Part shown: positions 15,158 to 24,166 of the stretch, in pieces
Layout: each line of letters starts with the position of its first letter
Position numbering within the stretch: position 1 is the first letter of the stretch
Source: JAKSCF01 sp028279945
Lineage (GTDB): Bacteria; Bacillota; Clostridia; Peptostreptococcales; JAAYPU01
NCBI GenBank assembly: GCA_028279945.1
Contig: JANQMT010000156.1
Span: forward strand, 1 to 26,569
Direction: 5' to 3'
DNA: 26,569 nucleotides
Notes under the pieces: generated by a model
Databases searched by the model: none
What the model was told of the DNA's origin: nothing
Seen by the model: only the letters and a program-made list of their open reading frames with translations
Translations under genes and position numbers: made by a program

Positions 15158-15940
15158 TCAACTTAAGTTTAACATATATTCAAAGGCGGTTGTACCGTAT
15201 ATGCTTTTAAAGTATCTGTTTAAATGTGTTAAATCAACAAACCCACATTCTGTAACGGCTAAGTAAATATCTCTATTTTTTTCGATTAGCTGTTTTGCAC
15301 GTTCTACTTTGCAGTTTAAAAAATATTGATATGGGGACATGCCTGTATTAGCTTTAAATGCTCGTATAAATTTAAATTTAGAAATATCAAGTTCTTTGCA
15401 AATATCATCAAGCTTGAGCACACTTTGTGTCGTGCTGTTAATGATCTCTTTCGCTTTTTTAGTAAGCGCATTGTCTTTCCTGTAAGTTGCACGAATATCT
15501 GCTTGTGTAAAGCTGTTTGCAAGAGAAAGAAGCAATTCATAGCATAAAGCTTCATCTTTGCCGGCCAGTATTGCATGAGCTAGATTCAATATATTTTGCT
15601 CAAGGTATTTATTATATATAATTGGGGAAGAAAAAAGGATGATATCTTTTTTTTCAATGATCTCTAAAAACAGTTTTGGGTCAATATACAGCATGACATA
15701 GTCAATACCTGTCTTTTCCTGTGACCAGCCGTCATGTGGCTGCTCAGGATTAAAAAGCATAATTCCATTTTGATATGACGACAGCAAACTGCCATTTGAG
15801 CTATACTGCTGGATGCCACGCAGTGTTACACCAAAGGCATATTCTTCGTGGCAATGCCTTTTATATGAAAAATCAGTAAAACTTGCTGATAAAACAGTTA
15901 TGCCTGCCGATCTTCTATATTCAAATCTGTTCATATCCAT
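15158..15940 (-). CDS. AraC-family transcriptional regulator
   Basis: A 260-residue regulator. The N-terminal half is a cupin-like effector domain (HCHEEYAFGVTLRG near residue 32). The C-terminal ~100 residues hold the two AraC helix-turn-helix units (LDDICKELDISKFKFIRAFK, then YLAVTECGFVDLTHLNRYFK). It follows the LysE-type exporter with a 1-nt TGATG overlap, so the two are coupled. The obvious inference is that it controls its partner exporter in response to the exported compound. A GTG at 15943 or an ATG at 15934 is also possible as the start. Effector unknown. Confidence 0.9.
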   Translation of the reverse strand: MDMNRFEYRRSAGITVLSASFTDFSYKRHCHEEYAFGVTLRGIQQYSSNGSLLSSYQNGIMLFNPEQPHDGWSQEKTGIDYVMLYIDPKLFLEIIEKKDIILFSSPIIYNKYLEQNILNLAHAILAGKDEALCYELLLSLANSFTQADIRATYRKDNALTKKAKEIINSTTQSVLKLDDICKELDISKFKFIRAFKANTGMSPYQYFLNCKVERAKQLIEKNRDIYLAVTECGFVDLTHLNRYFKSIYGTTAFEYMLNLS

Positions 15941-16536
15941 CACCCTTTAAACAAGCTTACGATGCCTGATACCATAATAGCAGAATAAACTAAAAATAAT
16001 GCCATTATTATATTAACAGTTTTTTGATATCTCTGCAAAAACTCTTTAAACATTGTACCAAAAAGCACCCAAGTAACAAATGCTGAAAATCCAATCATTA
16101 TAATGAATACAACAGATATTGCCAAAGCAGGAAGTGTTGTGTAGTAAGGCATAACGAAGGTTGGAATAACCGTCATCGAAAAAAGCACCACTTTTGGATT
16201 TACAAACTGCATAAGGAAGCCGGACATAAAGGTGGTAGTTCGTTGTACAATTACTTTTGATGAATCCATTTTATATATTTGGTAAGCAAGATAGAGCATA
16301 TAAAGACAGCCGATGATTTGCATAACCATTAAGATTCTCGGTACGATGGATACAAGTACATTGTTGAGTACAGCAGAAAGAGTCAGCAATATACTAAAAG
16401 CAACCGTTGCGCCATAGACATATTCCATAGCTTTTTTTGTACCGAAGTTGTGTGTAATAGATAATATAACAATATTAGCAGGTCCTGGTGTGAATGTAAC
16501 GATAACCAAATATACAAAAAAAGATATAATATTCAT
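15940..16536 (-). CDS. LysE/RhtB-family amino acid exporter
   Basis: A 198-residue inner-membrane protein of about six hydrophobic spans. It has the family N-terminal signature FTPGPANIVILSITHNFG near residues 15-32 and a second conserved FVNPKVVLFSMTVIPTF segment. The family exports amino acids or their analogues with the proton gradient. The ATG at 16536 follows AAGGAG by 8 nt; a 27-residue upstream extension is rejected. Given the linked AraC regulator and the lysine operon nearby, lysine or another amino acid is a possible substrate, but the sequence does not show which. Confidence 0.9.
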   Translation of the reverse strand: MNIISFFVYLVIVTFTPGPANIVILSITHNFGTKKAMEYVYGATVAFSILLTLSAVLNNVLVSIVPRILMVMQIIGCLYMLYLAYQIYKMDSSKVIVQRTTTFMSGFLMQFVNPKVVLFSMTVIPTFVMPYYTTLPALAISVVFIIMIGFSAFVTWVLFGTMFKEFLQRYQKTVNIIMALFLVYSAIMVSGIVSLFKG

Positions 16537-16779
16537 GAGGTAAACTCCTTTATTTAGTATTTTCATGAAATTATATATCTTAAAATTAATAGGTGTATAG
16601 TATATTATTGCAGACAATTAACTATTTTCCTTATTCTGCTTTGTTGAGACTTCATATTATCTTAGTATCAATTTATATTAAACAGATGATTTTGTATAGA
16701 CCAAGCATAAACCTTTATTAATAGTAGGACATCTTATATAATAAGTCTAAGATTACATTAAAAAGTAGAGGGATTTTAT

Positions 16780-19700
16780 ATGCAATGGTCAAAAAATCAG
16801 TTACAAGCCATTAATGAAAGAAATAAAAATATTTTGGTTGCGGCTGCAGCGGGTTCAGGGAAAACTGCTGTTTTGGTTGAGCGTATTAAGCAGCTCTTAA
16901 TAAAAGACGGCATAGGCATTGACAAAATGTTGATTGTAACATTTACAAATGCGGCAGCAGGTGAAATGAGAGAGCGTATAGCGAATGCCATAACAGAAGA
17001 ATTGAATAATAGTAATGAAGAAAAAAAAGAAAATTTTCTTAGACATCAATTAAACCTTATCCATCGAGCAAGTATCAGCACTTTTCACTCTTTTTGTATA
17101 GAAATATTAAAAAAATACTTTTATCTGATTGATATAGAACCTAACTTTAAAATATGTGACGAAGCGCAAAAACATATTCTGCAATCTGAAGCATTAGAAG
17201 AATTACTGGATTTACAATTTGAAAACCAAGAACCCGTATTTATTGAGTTTGCTGATCGTTTTGCTTCAGATCGAGACGATAGTGAAATAAAAAGTATGGT
17301 GCTATATACATTTAATTTCATTCAAAGTATGCCGGAACCTTTTAAATGGCTGGAGGAGAACGTCGAAGCATTACATATAACAGAAGAGGGATTTGTTTCG
17401 AGTGCTGTTTATAACAGCTTGAAGGAAGATATCCTTAATGAAATTATAAAAGCAGAAAAACTATTGGATAAAGCCTTAGTGCTTTGTAAAAAAGAAGGCG
17501 GCCCTTGCCATTACGCACCAATTATTGAAAATGATTTAATAGAAATACACGAATATAAAGACCTATTAATACAGAATGATTTTACTCGAATGTTTCAAAT
17601 GAACTTGGATTTTCTACGATTGCCTTCAAAAAGAGATCCTGTTATCAATTTAGGTTTAAAAGACGCTGTAAAAGCATTAAGAAACGAAGCGAAAAATGTT
17701 ATGACCGATCTGGTTGATGTTTTTGGAGGGAAGACGATTTCACAGTATATAAAAGAGCTTAATGACGTCTACCCATATGCTGCGTGCTTATGTGGGATGG
17801 TTAAAACATTTTATGATTTATATCAAGAGAAAAAATTTGAGAGAGATTTAATGGATTTTAACGATTTAGAGCATTTTGCATTGAAGATATTAAGCGATGA
17901 GCAGGTTGCCAAAGAATATCGGCAAAAATATGACCATATCTTTATTGATGAATATCAGGATAGTAATATTGTTCAAGAGACTTTAATCAACCGTATTAAA
18001 CGTAAAGATAATTTGTTTATGGTAGGGGATGTTAAACAAAGTATCTATAGGTTCAGACTTGCTGACCCGGGTATTTTTATTCATAAATATGATACATATA
18101 AAGATCAAGAATGTGATCATAATGTAAAGATTGATCTCAATAAGAATTATAGGAGTAAAGAGCAGGTTGTTAATGGCATCAACTATATTTTTAAGTATCT
18201 CATGAAAAAAGAATGTTGTGAAATTGAGTATGATGAAGATGCTTTTTTATATAAAGGATTAACATATGAAGAGCAATACGATGTGCCGTCTAAAGTTATT
18301 CTTTTAGAACATAACACTTCTAAGCAATCAGAAATAGATGATGAGATTAAAGACATGATGAAAGCTGAAGTGGAAGCGTTAAGTGCTGTAAGGCAAATCA
18401 AAGAATCGGTAGGTACGATTATTTTTGATTGTAAAAAGGGTGTAGAAAGACCACTGGCATACAAAGATATGGTTATATTATTGAGAACAGTAAGAGAATG
18501 GATGCATATATATTATGAGACGCTTCTGAAAGAAAATGTTCCGGTATATATGGATGCCGGAGAGGGCTACTTTGAAACCGTAGAAGTAGGCATATTTTTG
18601 AATCTTATTGCTTTGATAGACAACAAAAAGCAGGACATCCCCTTATTGAGTGTTTTACGTTCCCCTATTGGCAGCTTCACTACCGAAGAGTTAGTCGATA
18701 TTCGACTTGAATACAAAAATATACCGTATTATCAAGCATTTGAAGCGTATTCTGATGATGGACAAGATGGGTTATTGAAAAGCAAGTGTCAAGGATTTAT
18801 TAATCAAATAAATGGATGGAAAGAAAAGGGTACTTATATGCCCATTGACGAGTTTTTATGGAAATTATTAAAAGAAACAGGGTTTTATACTTATATTAGT
18901 GCATTGCCCGGAGGGAAAAAACGTCAAGGCAACCTATTAATCCTGATGGAAAAGGCAAAACAATTTCAAAACACCACAATGAAAGGTCTTTTTGAATTTT
19001 TAAAATTTATGGAACAAGCTAAAAAAACATCAGCCAATATTAATACAGCTAAGGTAATAGGAGAATATGATGATGTTGTAAGAATTATGAGTATCCACAA
19101 AAGTAAAGGTCTGGAATTTCCTTTTGTCATCGTAGGCGGGCTGGGAAAAATGTTCAATAAAAGGTCGTATTCGTCTAATTTAATATTTCATAAAGATATT
19201 GGTATTGGAATGAAAAGTGTAAATCCTGAGTTGAGCACTTATTCGTCTGTTATCAATCAAAGAGTGATCCGAAAACAGTATGAAAAAGAACTGTTATCAG
19301 AAGAAATGAGGATATTGTATGTTGCTTTTACAAGGGCACAAGACCAGCTTATTCTTTTAGGGACATTATCAGACATTAAAAAAAGCATTGGAAAATGGCA
19401 ATTGAAAGATGAAGCATTTATTCATGATGCTCAGTGCTATATGGATTGGATAATGCCGGTGCTGTTAAAGCATCCTCATTGTAAAGCAATGGTTGAATCG
19501 TTCTTAGAAGAAGACTTGATCCTTCAATCCACTATGGAAGGAGAAGCTTCTTCTTGGGATGTGAGTATATACAACCAACAATATATTTATCAGGCAAATC
19601 AAGAAAAGAGTGAATGTGTTGAGGAGATTAGAGAGAACTTTTTTAAAGGATTTGACCATTTAAGTAAAAAATTTGACGACTATGTTAGGCATAAGCTGGA

Positions 19701-20385
19701 CTGGTCTTATCATTACGCTATGGCATCCAATCTCCCATCCAAGATGACGGTAACAGAAATTAGAAGGCTGTTTGAAAAGGAAGCCAGATATGAAGAAAGT
19801 GACATGCCGAATTTAACCACTCACCCCTCTTTTATTTCTAACAAGAAAATATATTCAGCATTAGAAAGAGGGACATTTATACATATTGTAATGCAGCATA
19901 TAGACCCTGTAAAAACAGGCTCATTACAGAACATAGAAGATCAAATAAAACAAATCGTCGGGCTGGAAATTATGAGACAAGAAGAAGCGGATACTGTAGA
20001 TCGATATAAAATATTAAAATTTTTCCAAACAGAAATTGGAAAGAGAATGAAGGATTCTGAAAATGTATATAGAGAGGTGCCATTTAATTTAGTGAAAAAT
20101 ATTAAGGATGTTATGCCTGATATACAAAACATAGATGAGCCGTTAATGGTTCAAGGAACCATAGATTGTTACTTTAAAGAGGGGAACCATTATATTTTAG
20201 TGGATTACAAAAATGATTATTTTCCAAAAGGGCCAATTGATGAAATAAGGCTTAATAACACTGTTGCCAAATATAAAATTCAGCTGGAGTTGTACAAGGA
20301 GGCTTTGGAAAAAATAAAGCATATTCATGTAAAAGAAGCGTATTTGTATTTGTTCAGCATTGAAAAAGCTATAAAAGTCCTATAG
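16780..20385 (+). CDS. addA: ATP-dependent helicase/nuclease subunit A
   Basis: The helicase-nuclease subunit of AddAB, the Firmicute counterpart of RecBCD for double-strand-break processing and recombination. The 1201-residue length is normal. UvrD/Rep motifs: Walker A AAAGSGKTAVL near residue 22, Walker B IFIDEYQDS near 390, and late motif VRIMSIHKSKGLEFPFVIV near 770. The C-terminal PD-(D/E)XK nuclease has D1129 (GTIDCYF), D1142 and K1144 (LVDYKND) and Q1167. The other half of the complex, AddB, normally sits directly upstream, but here the upstream gene is the divergent exporter. A weak promoter TTTATT-N17-TATAAT ends 38 nt before the ATG. Confidence 0.96.
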   Translation: MQWSKNQLQAINERNKNILVAAAAGSGKTAVLVERIKQLLIKDGIGIDKMLIVTFTNAAAGEMRERIANAITEELNNSNEEKKENFLRHQLNLIHRASISTFHSFCIEILKKYFYLIDIEPNFKICDEAQKHILQSEALEELLDLQFENQEPVFIEFADRFASDRDDSEIKSMVLYTFNFIQSMPEPFKWLEENVEALHITEEGFVSSAVYNSLKEDILNEIIKAEKLLDKALVLCKKEGGPCHYAPIIENDLIEIHEYKDLLIQNDFTRMFQMNLDFLRLPSKRDPVINLGLKDAVKALRNEAKNVMTDLVDVFGGKTISQYIKELNDVYPYAACLCGMVKTFYDLYQEKKFERDLMDFNDLEHFALKILSDEQVAKEYRQKYDHIFIDEYQDSNIVQETLINRIKRKDNLFMVGDVKQSIYRFRLADPGIFIHKYDTYKDQECDHNVKIDLNKNYRSKEQVVNGINYIFKYLMKKECCEIEYDEDAFLYKGLTYEEQYDVPSKVILLEHNTSKQSEIDDEIKDMMKAEVEALSAVRQIKESVGTIIFDCKKGVERPLAYKDMVILLRTVREWMHIYYETLLKENVPVYMDAGEGYFETVEVGIFLNLIALIDNKKQDIPLLSVLRSPIGSFTTEELVDIRLEYKNIPYYQAFEAYSDDGQDGLLKSKCQGFINQINGWKEKGTYMPIDEFLWKLLKETGFYTYISALPGGKKRQGNLLILMEKAKQFQNTTMKGLFEFLKFMEQAKKTSANINTAKVIGEYDDVVRIMSIHKSKGLEFPFVIVGGLGKMFNKRSYSSNLIFHKDIGIGMKSVNPELSTYSSVINQRVIRKQYEKELLSEEMRILYVAFTRAQDQLILLGTLSDIKKSIGKWQLKDEAFIHDAQCYMDWIMPVLLKHPHCKAMVESFLEEDLILQSTMEGEASSWDVSIYNQQYIYQANQEKSECVEEIRENFFKGFDHLSKKFDDYVRHKLDWSYHYAMASNLPSKMTVTEIRRLFEKEARYEESDMPNLTTHPSFISNKKIYSALERGTFIHIVMQHIDPVKTGSLQNIEDQIKQIVGLEIMRQEEADTVDRYKILKFFQTEIGKRMKDSENVYREVPFNLVKNIKDVMPDIQNIDEPLMVQGTIDCYFKEGNHYILVDYKNDYFPKGPIDEIRLNNTVAKYKIQLELYKEALEKIKHIHVKEAYLYLFSIEKAIKVL

Positions 20386-20388
20386 CAA

Positions 20389-20413
20389 AAAGACAGCCGA
20401 ATCGGCTGTCTTT
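20389..20413. terminator. Bidirectional terminator between addA and gdhA
   Basis: A 10-bp stem AAAGACAGCC/GGCTGTCTTT with a GAATC loop, starting 4 nt after the addA stop and serving the convergent gdhA from the other strand. The terminal A/T runs act as the U-tract on each side. Confidence 0.85.
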
Positions 20414-20447
20414 GAATCTATATAAACAGTTATTCTGTTCGATTAGA

Positions 20448-21782
20448 TTAGATAACGCCTTGAGCCATCATTGCATTGGCAACTTTTAGGAATCCGGCTA
20501 TGTTAGCTCCAACTACATAGTTTCCAGGCATTCCGTATTCTTTTGACGCTTCGTCGCAAGCTTTGAAAATGCTGGTCATGATTTGGTCAAGTTTTGCGTC
20601 AACTTCTTCGAAAGTCCACTCTAATCTTTGACTGTTTTGAGACATCTCTAATGCAGAAACTGCAACTCCACCAGCGTTAGCAGCTTTAGCAGGTCCAACT
20701 AATATTTTGTTAGCTAAGAATAATTTAACTGCATCATTTGTACAAGGCATGTTAGCACCTTCACCTACTGCAATAACGCCGTTGTCGATAAGTGTTTGAG
20801 CAGTATCAACATCAATATCGTTTTGAGTTGAACAAGGAAGCGCTACATCACATGGTACTTCCCATACTTTGCCGCCATCCACATATTTTGCTTCGGGATG
20901 AGATTTTACGTATTCACTGATTCTCTTTCTTTCAACTTCTTTGATTTTCTTAACTGTGTCTACATTGATACCATTTTCATCAACAACATATCCGTTTGAG
21001 TCAGATACAGCTACAACGGTTGCTCCATATTCAGTAGCTTTTTTAGTAGCATATATCGCTACGTTTCCAGAACCAGAGATAACAACTCTTTTTCCTTCGA
21101 AAGATTCGCCGTTAGCTTTTAACATTTCTCTTGTATAGTAAACTGTTCCGAAACCAGTTGCTTCAGTTCTTCCTAAAGAACCTCCCCAACCGATGCCTTT
21201 TCCGGTTAGTACACCTTCAAATCTATTTACGATTTTCTTGTATTGTCCGAACATGAAACCGATTTCTCTTGCGCCTACACCGATGTCTCCGGCAGGAACG
21301 TCAGTGTCAGCACCGATATGTCTATATAATTCGGTCATAAAGCTTTGAGTAAATCTCATAACTTCACCATCTGATTTTCCTTTAGGATCAAAGTCAGATC
21401 CACCTTTACCGCCGCCGATAGGAAGTGTAGTTAATGAATTTTTAAATATTTGCTCAAATCCTAAGAATTTAATGATTCCAAGATATACTGAAGGATGGAA
21501 ACGAAGTCCGCCTTTGTAAGGTCCTATAGCACTATTGAATTCTACTCTGAAGCCTCTGTTAACTTGAACTTTACCATTATCATCTACCCATGGAACTCTG
21601 AACATAATTTGTCTTTCCGGTTCTAATAATCTATCAATAATTCCTGCTTCAACATACTCTGGATTTTTTTCCAAAACAGGAACCAGTGATTCAAGAACTT
21701 CTTCAGCAGCTTGATGAAATTCTGGCTCACCAGGATTTCTTTTTTTAACAACTTCCATGTACTTTTCAACGATGTTAGACAT
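20448..21782 (-). CDS. gdhA: Glutamate dehydrogenase
   Basis: Reversible oxidative deamination of glutamate to 2-oxoglutarate and ammonia. The 444-residue hexameric-type enzyme has K90 (GPYKGGLRF), K114 and the catalytic K126 (PIGGGKGGSD), each one position beyond the matching lysines of the NAD-dependent Clostridium symbiosum enzyme. The dinucleotide motif SGSGNVAIYATKKA is near residue 236. Cofactor preference is not settled by the motif alone. In an amino-acid fermenter it would link transamination to NAD(H). It has its own sigma-70-type promoter and terminator, so it is monocistronic. Confidence 0.96.
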   Translation of the reverse strand: MSNIVEKYMEVVKKRNPGEPEFHQAAEEVLESLVPVLEKNPEYVEAGIIDRLLEPERQIMFRVPWVDDNGKVQVNRGFRVEFNSAIGPYKGGLRFHPSVYLGIIKFLGFEQIFKNSLTTLPIGGGKGGSDFDPKGKSDGEVMRFTQSFMTELYRHIGADTDVPAGDIGVGAREIGFMFGQYKKIVNRFEGVLTGKGIGWGGSLGRTEATGFGTVYYTREMLKANGESFEGKRVVISGSGNVAIYATKKATEYGATVVAVSDSNGYVVDENGINVDTVKKIKEVERKRISEYVKSHPEAKYVDGGKVWEVPCDVALPCSTQNDIDVDTAQTLIDNGVIAVGEGANMPCTNDAVKLFLANKILVGPAKAANAGGVAVSALEMSQNSQRLEWTFEEVDAKLDQIMTSIFKACDEASKEYGMPGNYVVGANIAGFLKVANAMMAQGVI

Positions 21783-21817
21783 TTCAATCTCTCCTTTATT
21801 ATTAATCGTATGTTTCG

Positions 21818-21905
21818 TGAAAACCTTTACATGCAGAAAATATCATATATAAGTGCGAGTGTCAAGTTAAAAAAACAAAAGAATACTGTATACATGAAAA
21901 CCTTT
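21818..21905. repeat. Paired 11-nt direct repeat around the gdhA promoter
   Basis: TGAAAACCTTT occurs exactly at 21818-21828 (downstream of the gdhA start point) and 21895-21905 (upstream of its -35). The two sites are 77 nt apart, about seven helical turns, and flank the promoter. This could be an operator pair for a looping repressor; the binding protein is unknown. Confidence 0.35.
21837..21865 (-). promoter_or_regulatory. Promoter of gdhA
   Basis: On the minus strand: a perfect TTGACA (21865-21860), 17-nt spacer, TATTTT (21842-21837), about 55 nt before the gdhA start codon. A strong sigma-A-type promoter. Confidence 0.75.
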
Positions 21906-22036
21906 TCCTAAAATGATTCTTTACTTCTTAATAGTGAGATATACAAAAAAGAGAAACCATTGAAATTTCTATATGAAAGAAAAATTCTATGGTTAAAATC
22001 TTAAAAATAATAAAAAAGTATAAATATTTAGAAATT

Positions 22037-22157
22037 TTATAAAATATCGTATGACGAAAAAAGTAAAAAATTATCAATTACCAGATTACAAATTATATAC
22101 CAAATATCTCCTGCAGCCAATAATGCGTATTCGTTCAGCGAGTCTAATAAATTAAAA
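22037..22157 (-). other. Intergenic DNA with an open, start-less minus-strand frame
   Basis: The 21906-22157 stretch between the gdhA promoter and the ilvD terminator has no convincing gene. On the minus strand a frame stays open from the ilvD terminator to a stop at 22039-22037. It reads ..LLDSLNEYALLAAGDIWY.. but has no start codon with a ribosome site. It may be a gene remnant or part of a dispersed intergenic repeat. Confidence 0.25.
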
Positions 22158-22189
22158 ACGCCAGTAAATTAAGATTAATTTACTGGCGT
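22158..22189 (-). terminator. Terminator of ilvD
   Basis: A 14-bp perfect stem (22158-22171 with 22176-22189) with loop AGAT. On the minus strand it begins 20 nt after the ilvD stop and is followed by a run of five T. Confidence 0.9.
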
Positions 22190-22209
22190 CAAAATAACTT
22201 TAAATAAGC

Positions 22210-23874
22210 TTAATCAACTTTAAGAACTGCACCCGTATTAGCAGATGTTACTAGTTTAGCGTAACGTGCTAAGTAGCCGGTTTTAACTTTAGCTTCCGGT
22301 TTGGTAAATACTGCTTTTCTCTTTTCGATTTCTTCATCTGAAAGTTTGACTTCCAGAATTCTTTCAGGAATATTGATGTTGATAATATCGCCGGTTTTAA
22401 CTAAGCCAATAAGACCGCCTTCCATTGCTTCAGGAGATACATGGCCAATAGCTGCGCCGCGAGTAGCACCTGAAAATCTTCCGTCGGTTATTAATGCGAC
22501 TTCTTTATCCTGGCCCATACCTGCTATAGCAGAAGTAGGTGCAAGCATCTCTTTCATACCAGGGCCGCCTTTTGGTCCTTCGTATCGAATCACCACAACA
22601 TTTCCTTTTTTAATTTCTTTATTAAAAATAGCAGCCACAGCTTCTTCTTCTGAATTGAAGACAACAGCCGGTCCTGAATGGGCTAACATTTCATCTGCTA
22701 CAGCTGATTCTTTAACGACGGAACCATAAGGTGCGATGTTTCCTTTCAAAATAGCTAATCCGCCTTTATTTCTATAAGGATTATCAATAGGTCGGATGAT
22801 GTCATGATCCAAAATAGTTGTTTTTGCAACATTTTCACCGATGGTCATCTCAGTTATTGTGATACAATCCTTATGAATCAAATCTTTTTTTGTCAGCTCA
22901 TTTAATAATGCCGGAATGCCGCCGGCCATATGAAGATCTTCTATATGGTGTATACCGCTGGGGCTTAATTTAGTTAGGTAAGGTGTTTTATGACTGATTT
23001 TATCAAATAAGGATAATTCTAACTTGATACCTGCTTCATGAGCGATTGCCGGCAAGTGAAGCACCGTGTTCGTAGAACCAGCCATAGCCATATCTACTGT
23101 AATAGCATTTTCAAATGCTTTTTGGGTTAAAATATCTCTGGGCTTAATGTCTTTTTCGACTAATGCCATGACTTGTTTACCGGCAATTTTTGCTAATCTT
23201 ACTCTCTCAGACGTATCTGCAAGAGCTGTTCCGTTATATGGTAGTCCCATACCAAGGACTTCAGTAAGACAGTTCATACTATTAGCTGTGAAAAGCCCTG
23301 AACATGATCCGCAGCCCGGACATGCCTGCATAGCGATATCTTCTAGCTCTTCTTCCGTTGCCTTGCCATCTTTAACAGTTCCAACGGCTTCCATAACACT
23401 GTTAAAATCTAAAACCCTGCCGTTCATATTACCGGCTCTCATAGCGCCGCCGCTTACAACTACTGATGGGATATTTAGTCGTGCTGCTGCCATAAGCATT
23501 CCAGGGACAATCTTATCGCAATTTGGAATTAAAACTAAGCCGTCAAGTGCATGACCACAGGCCATTGCTTCAACTGAATCTGCTATCAGTTCTCTGCTTG
23601 CAAGGGGATATTTCATACCTGCATGTCCCATTGCAATACCATCGCATATGCCAATAGCCGGAAATTCGATAGGCGTACCTCCAGCCATAAGGACACCTTT
23701 TTTTGCAGCTTCGGCAATTCTATCTAAGTGGATATGTCCTGGGACAATTTCATTTTGGGAATTGACAATACCGATTAGAGGTCGATCTATTTCTTCCTTA
23801 GTATATCCCATGCCGTAGAATAAAGCTCGAACAGGTGCACCTACAGGGCCTTTTTTTATTTTATCACTTTTCAT
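22210..23874 (-). CDS. ilvD: Dihydroxy-acid dehydratase
   Basis: Dehydrates 2,3-dihydroxy-3-methylbutanoate and -pentanoate, the third common step of valine/isoleucine synthesis. The 554-residue protein has cluster cysteines C119 (IPNCDKIVPGM) and C185/C188/C191 (ACPGCGSCSG). Residues 44-50 read VPGHIHL, like E. coli IlvD with its [4Fe-4S] cluster, rather than PCN as in plant/cyanobacterial [2Fe-2S] enzymes. The ATG at 23874 follows AAAAGGAGGT; the 26-residue upstream extension is rejected. It stands alone, with no ilvBCE or leu genes nearby. An imperfect palindrome at about 23910-23942 upstream could be an operator. Confidence 0.96.
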   Translation of the reverse strand: MKSDKIKKGPVGAPVRALFYGMGYTKEEIDRPLIGIVNSQNEIVPGHIHLDRIAEAAKKGVLMAGGTPIEFPAIGICDGIAMGHAGMKYPLASRELIADSVEAMACGHALDGLVLIPNCDKIVPGMLMAAARLNIPSVVVSGGAMRAGNMNGRVLDFNSVMEAVGTVKDGKATEEELEDIAMQACPGCGSCSGLFTANSMNCLTEVLGMGLPYNGTALADTSERVRLAKIAGKQVMALVEKDIKPRDILTQKAFENAITVDMAMAGSTNTVLHLPAIAHEAGIKLELSLFDKISHKTPYLTKLSPSGIHHIEDLHMAGGIPALLNELTKKDLIHKDCITITEMTIGENVAKTTILDHDIIRPIDNPYRNKGGLAILKGNIAPYGSVVKESAVADEMLAHSGPAVVFNSEEEAVAAIFNKEIKKGNVVVIRYEGPKGGPGMKEMLAPTSAIAGMGQDKEVALITDGRFSGATRGAAIGHVSPEAMEGGLIGLVKTGDIININIPERILEVKLSDEEIEKRKAVFTKPEAKVKTGYLARYAKLVTSANTGAVLKVD

Positions 23875-24046
23875 TGGAATACCTCCTTTTCTTCCAGTAC
23901 TTCCAGTGTTTATAATACTATTAATTTTACTATAACACGATTTGATAAACAAGTTGAAATGACTTACTTTTTAATCTAATTCATAATGCAGATTGTCAAA
24001 TTTTGTCGATGGAGGCAAAGTTTTTTTAAAATTTTTGAAATAATAC

Positions 24047-24074
24047 TAAAATTAATATCTAAATATGTCGATAA
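24047..24074 (+). promoter_or_regulatory. Sigma-D (sigma-28, motility) type promoter
   Basis: TAAA (24047-24050), 16-nt spacer, GTCGATAA (24067-24074), close to the flagellar/chemotaxis consensus TAAA-N15-GCCGATAA. It lies about 90 nt before the chemoreceptor gene. This fits motility-regulon control. Confidence 0.65.
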
Positions 24075-24166
24075 TACACAAAACGTTAAAAATATACTTG
24101 CTCTAGAAGGGAGGTTTTGTAGGTTATTATCAAGATGATGTGTTTCAGTTTGAAAGGAGTATGAGT

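Noticed and set aside
22051..22155. 34-codon plus-strand ORF beginning MTKKVKNYQL
   Set aside because: No ribosome site before the ATG and no recognisable protein features.
23066..23554. 162-codon and neighbouring 142-codon plus-strand frames opposite ilvD
   Set aside because: Antisense shadows of a strongly conserved gene; serine/leucine-rich composition typical of reversed codons.
24027..24043. Possible CodY box near the ilvD/chemoreceptor divergence
   Set aside because: About five mismatches to the 15-nt consensus in AT-rich DNA; not distinguishable from chance.
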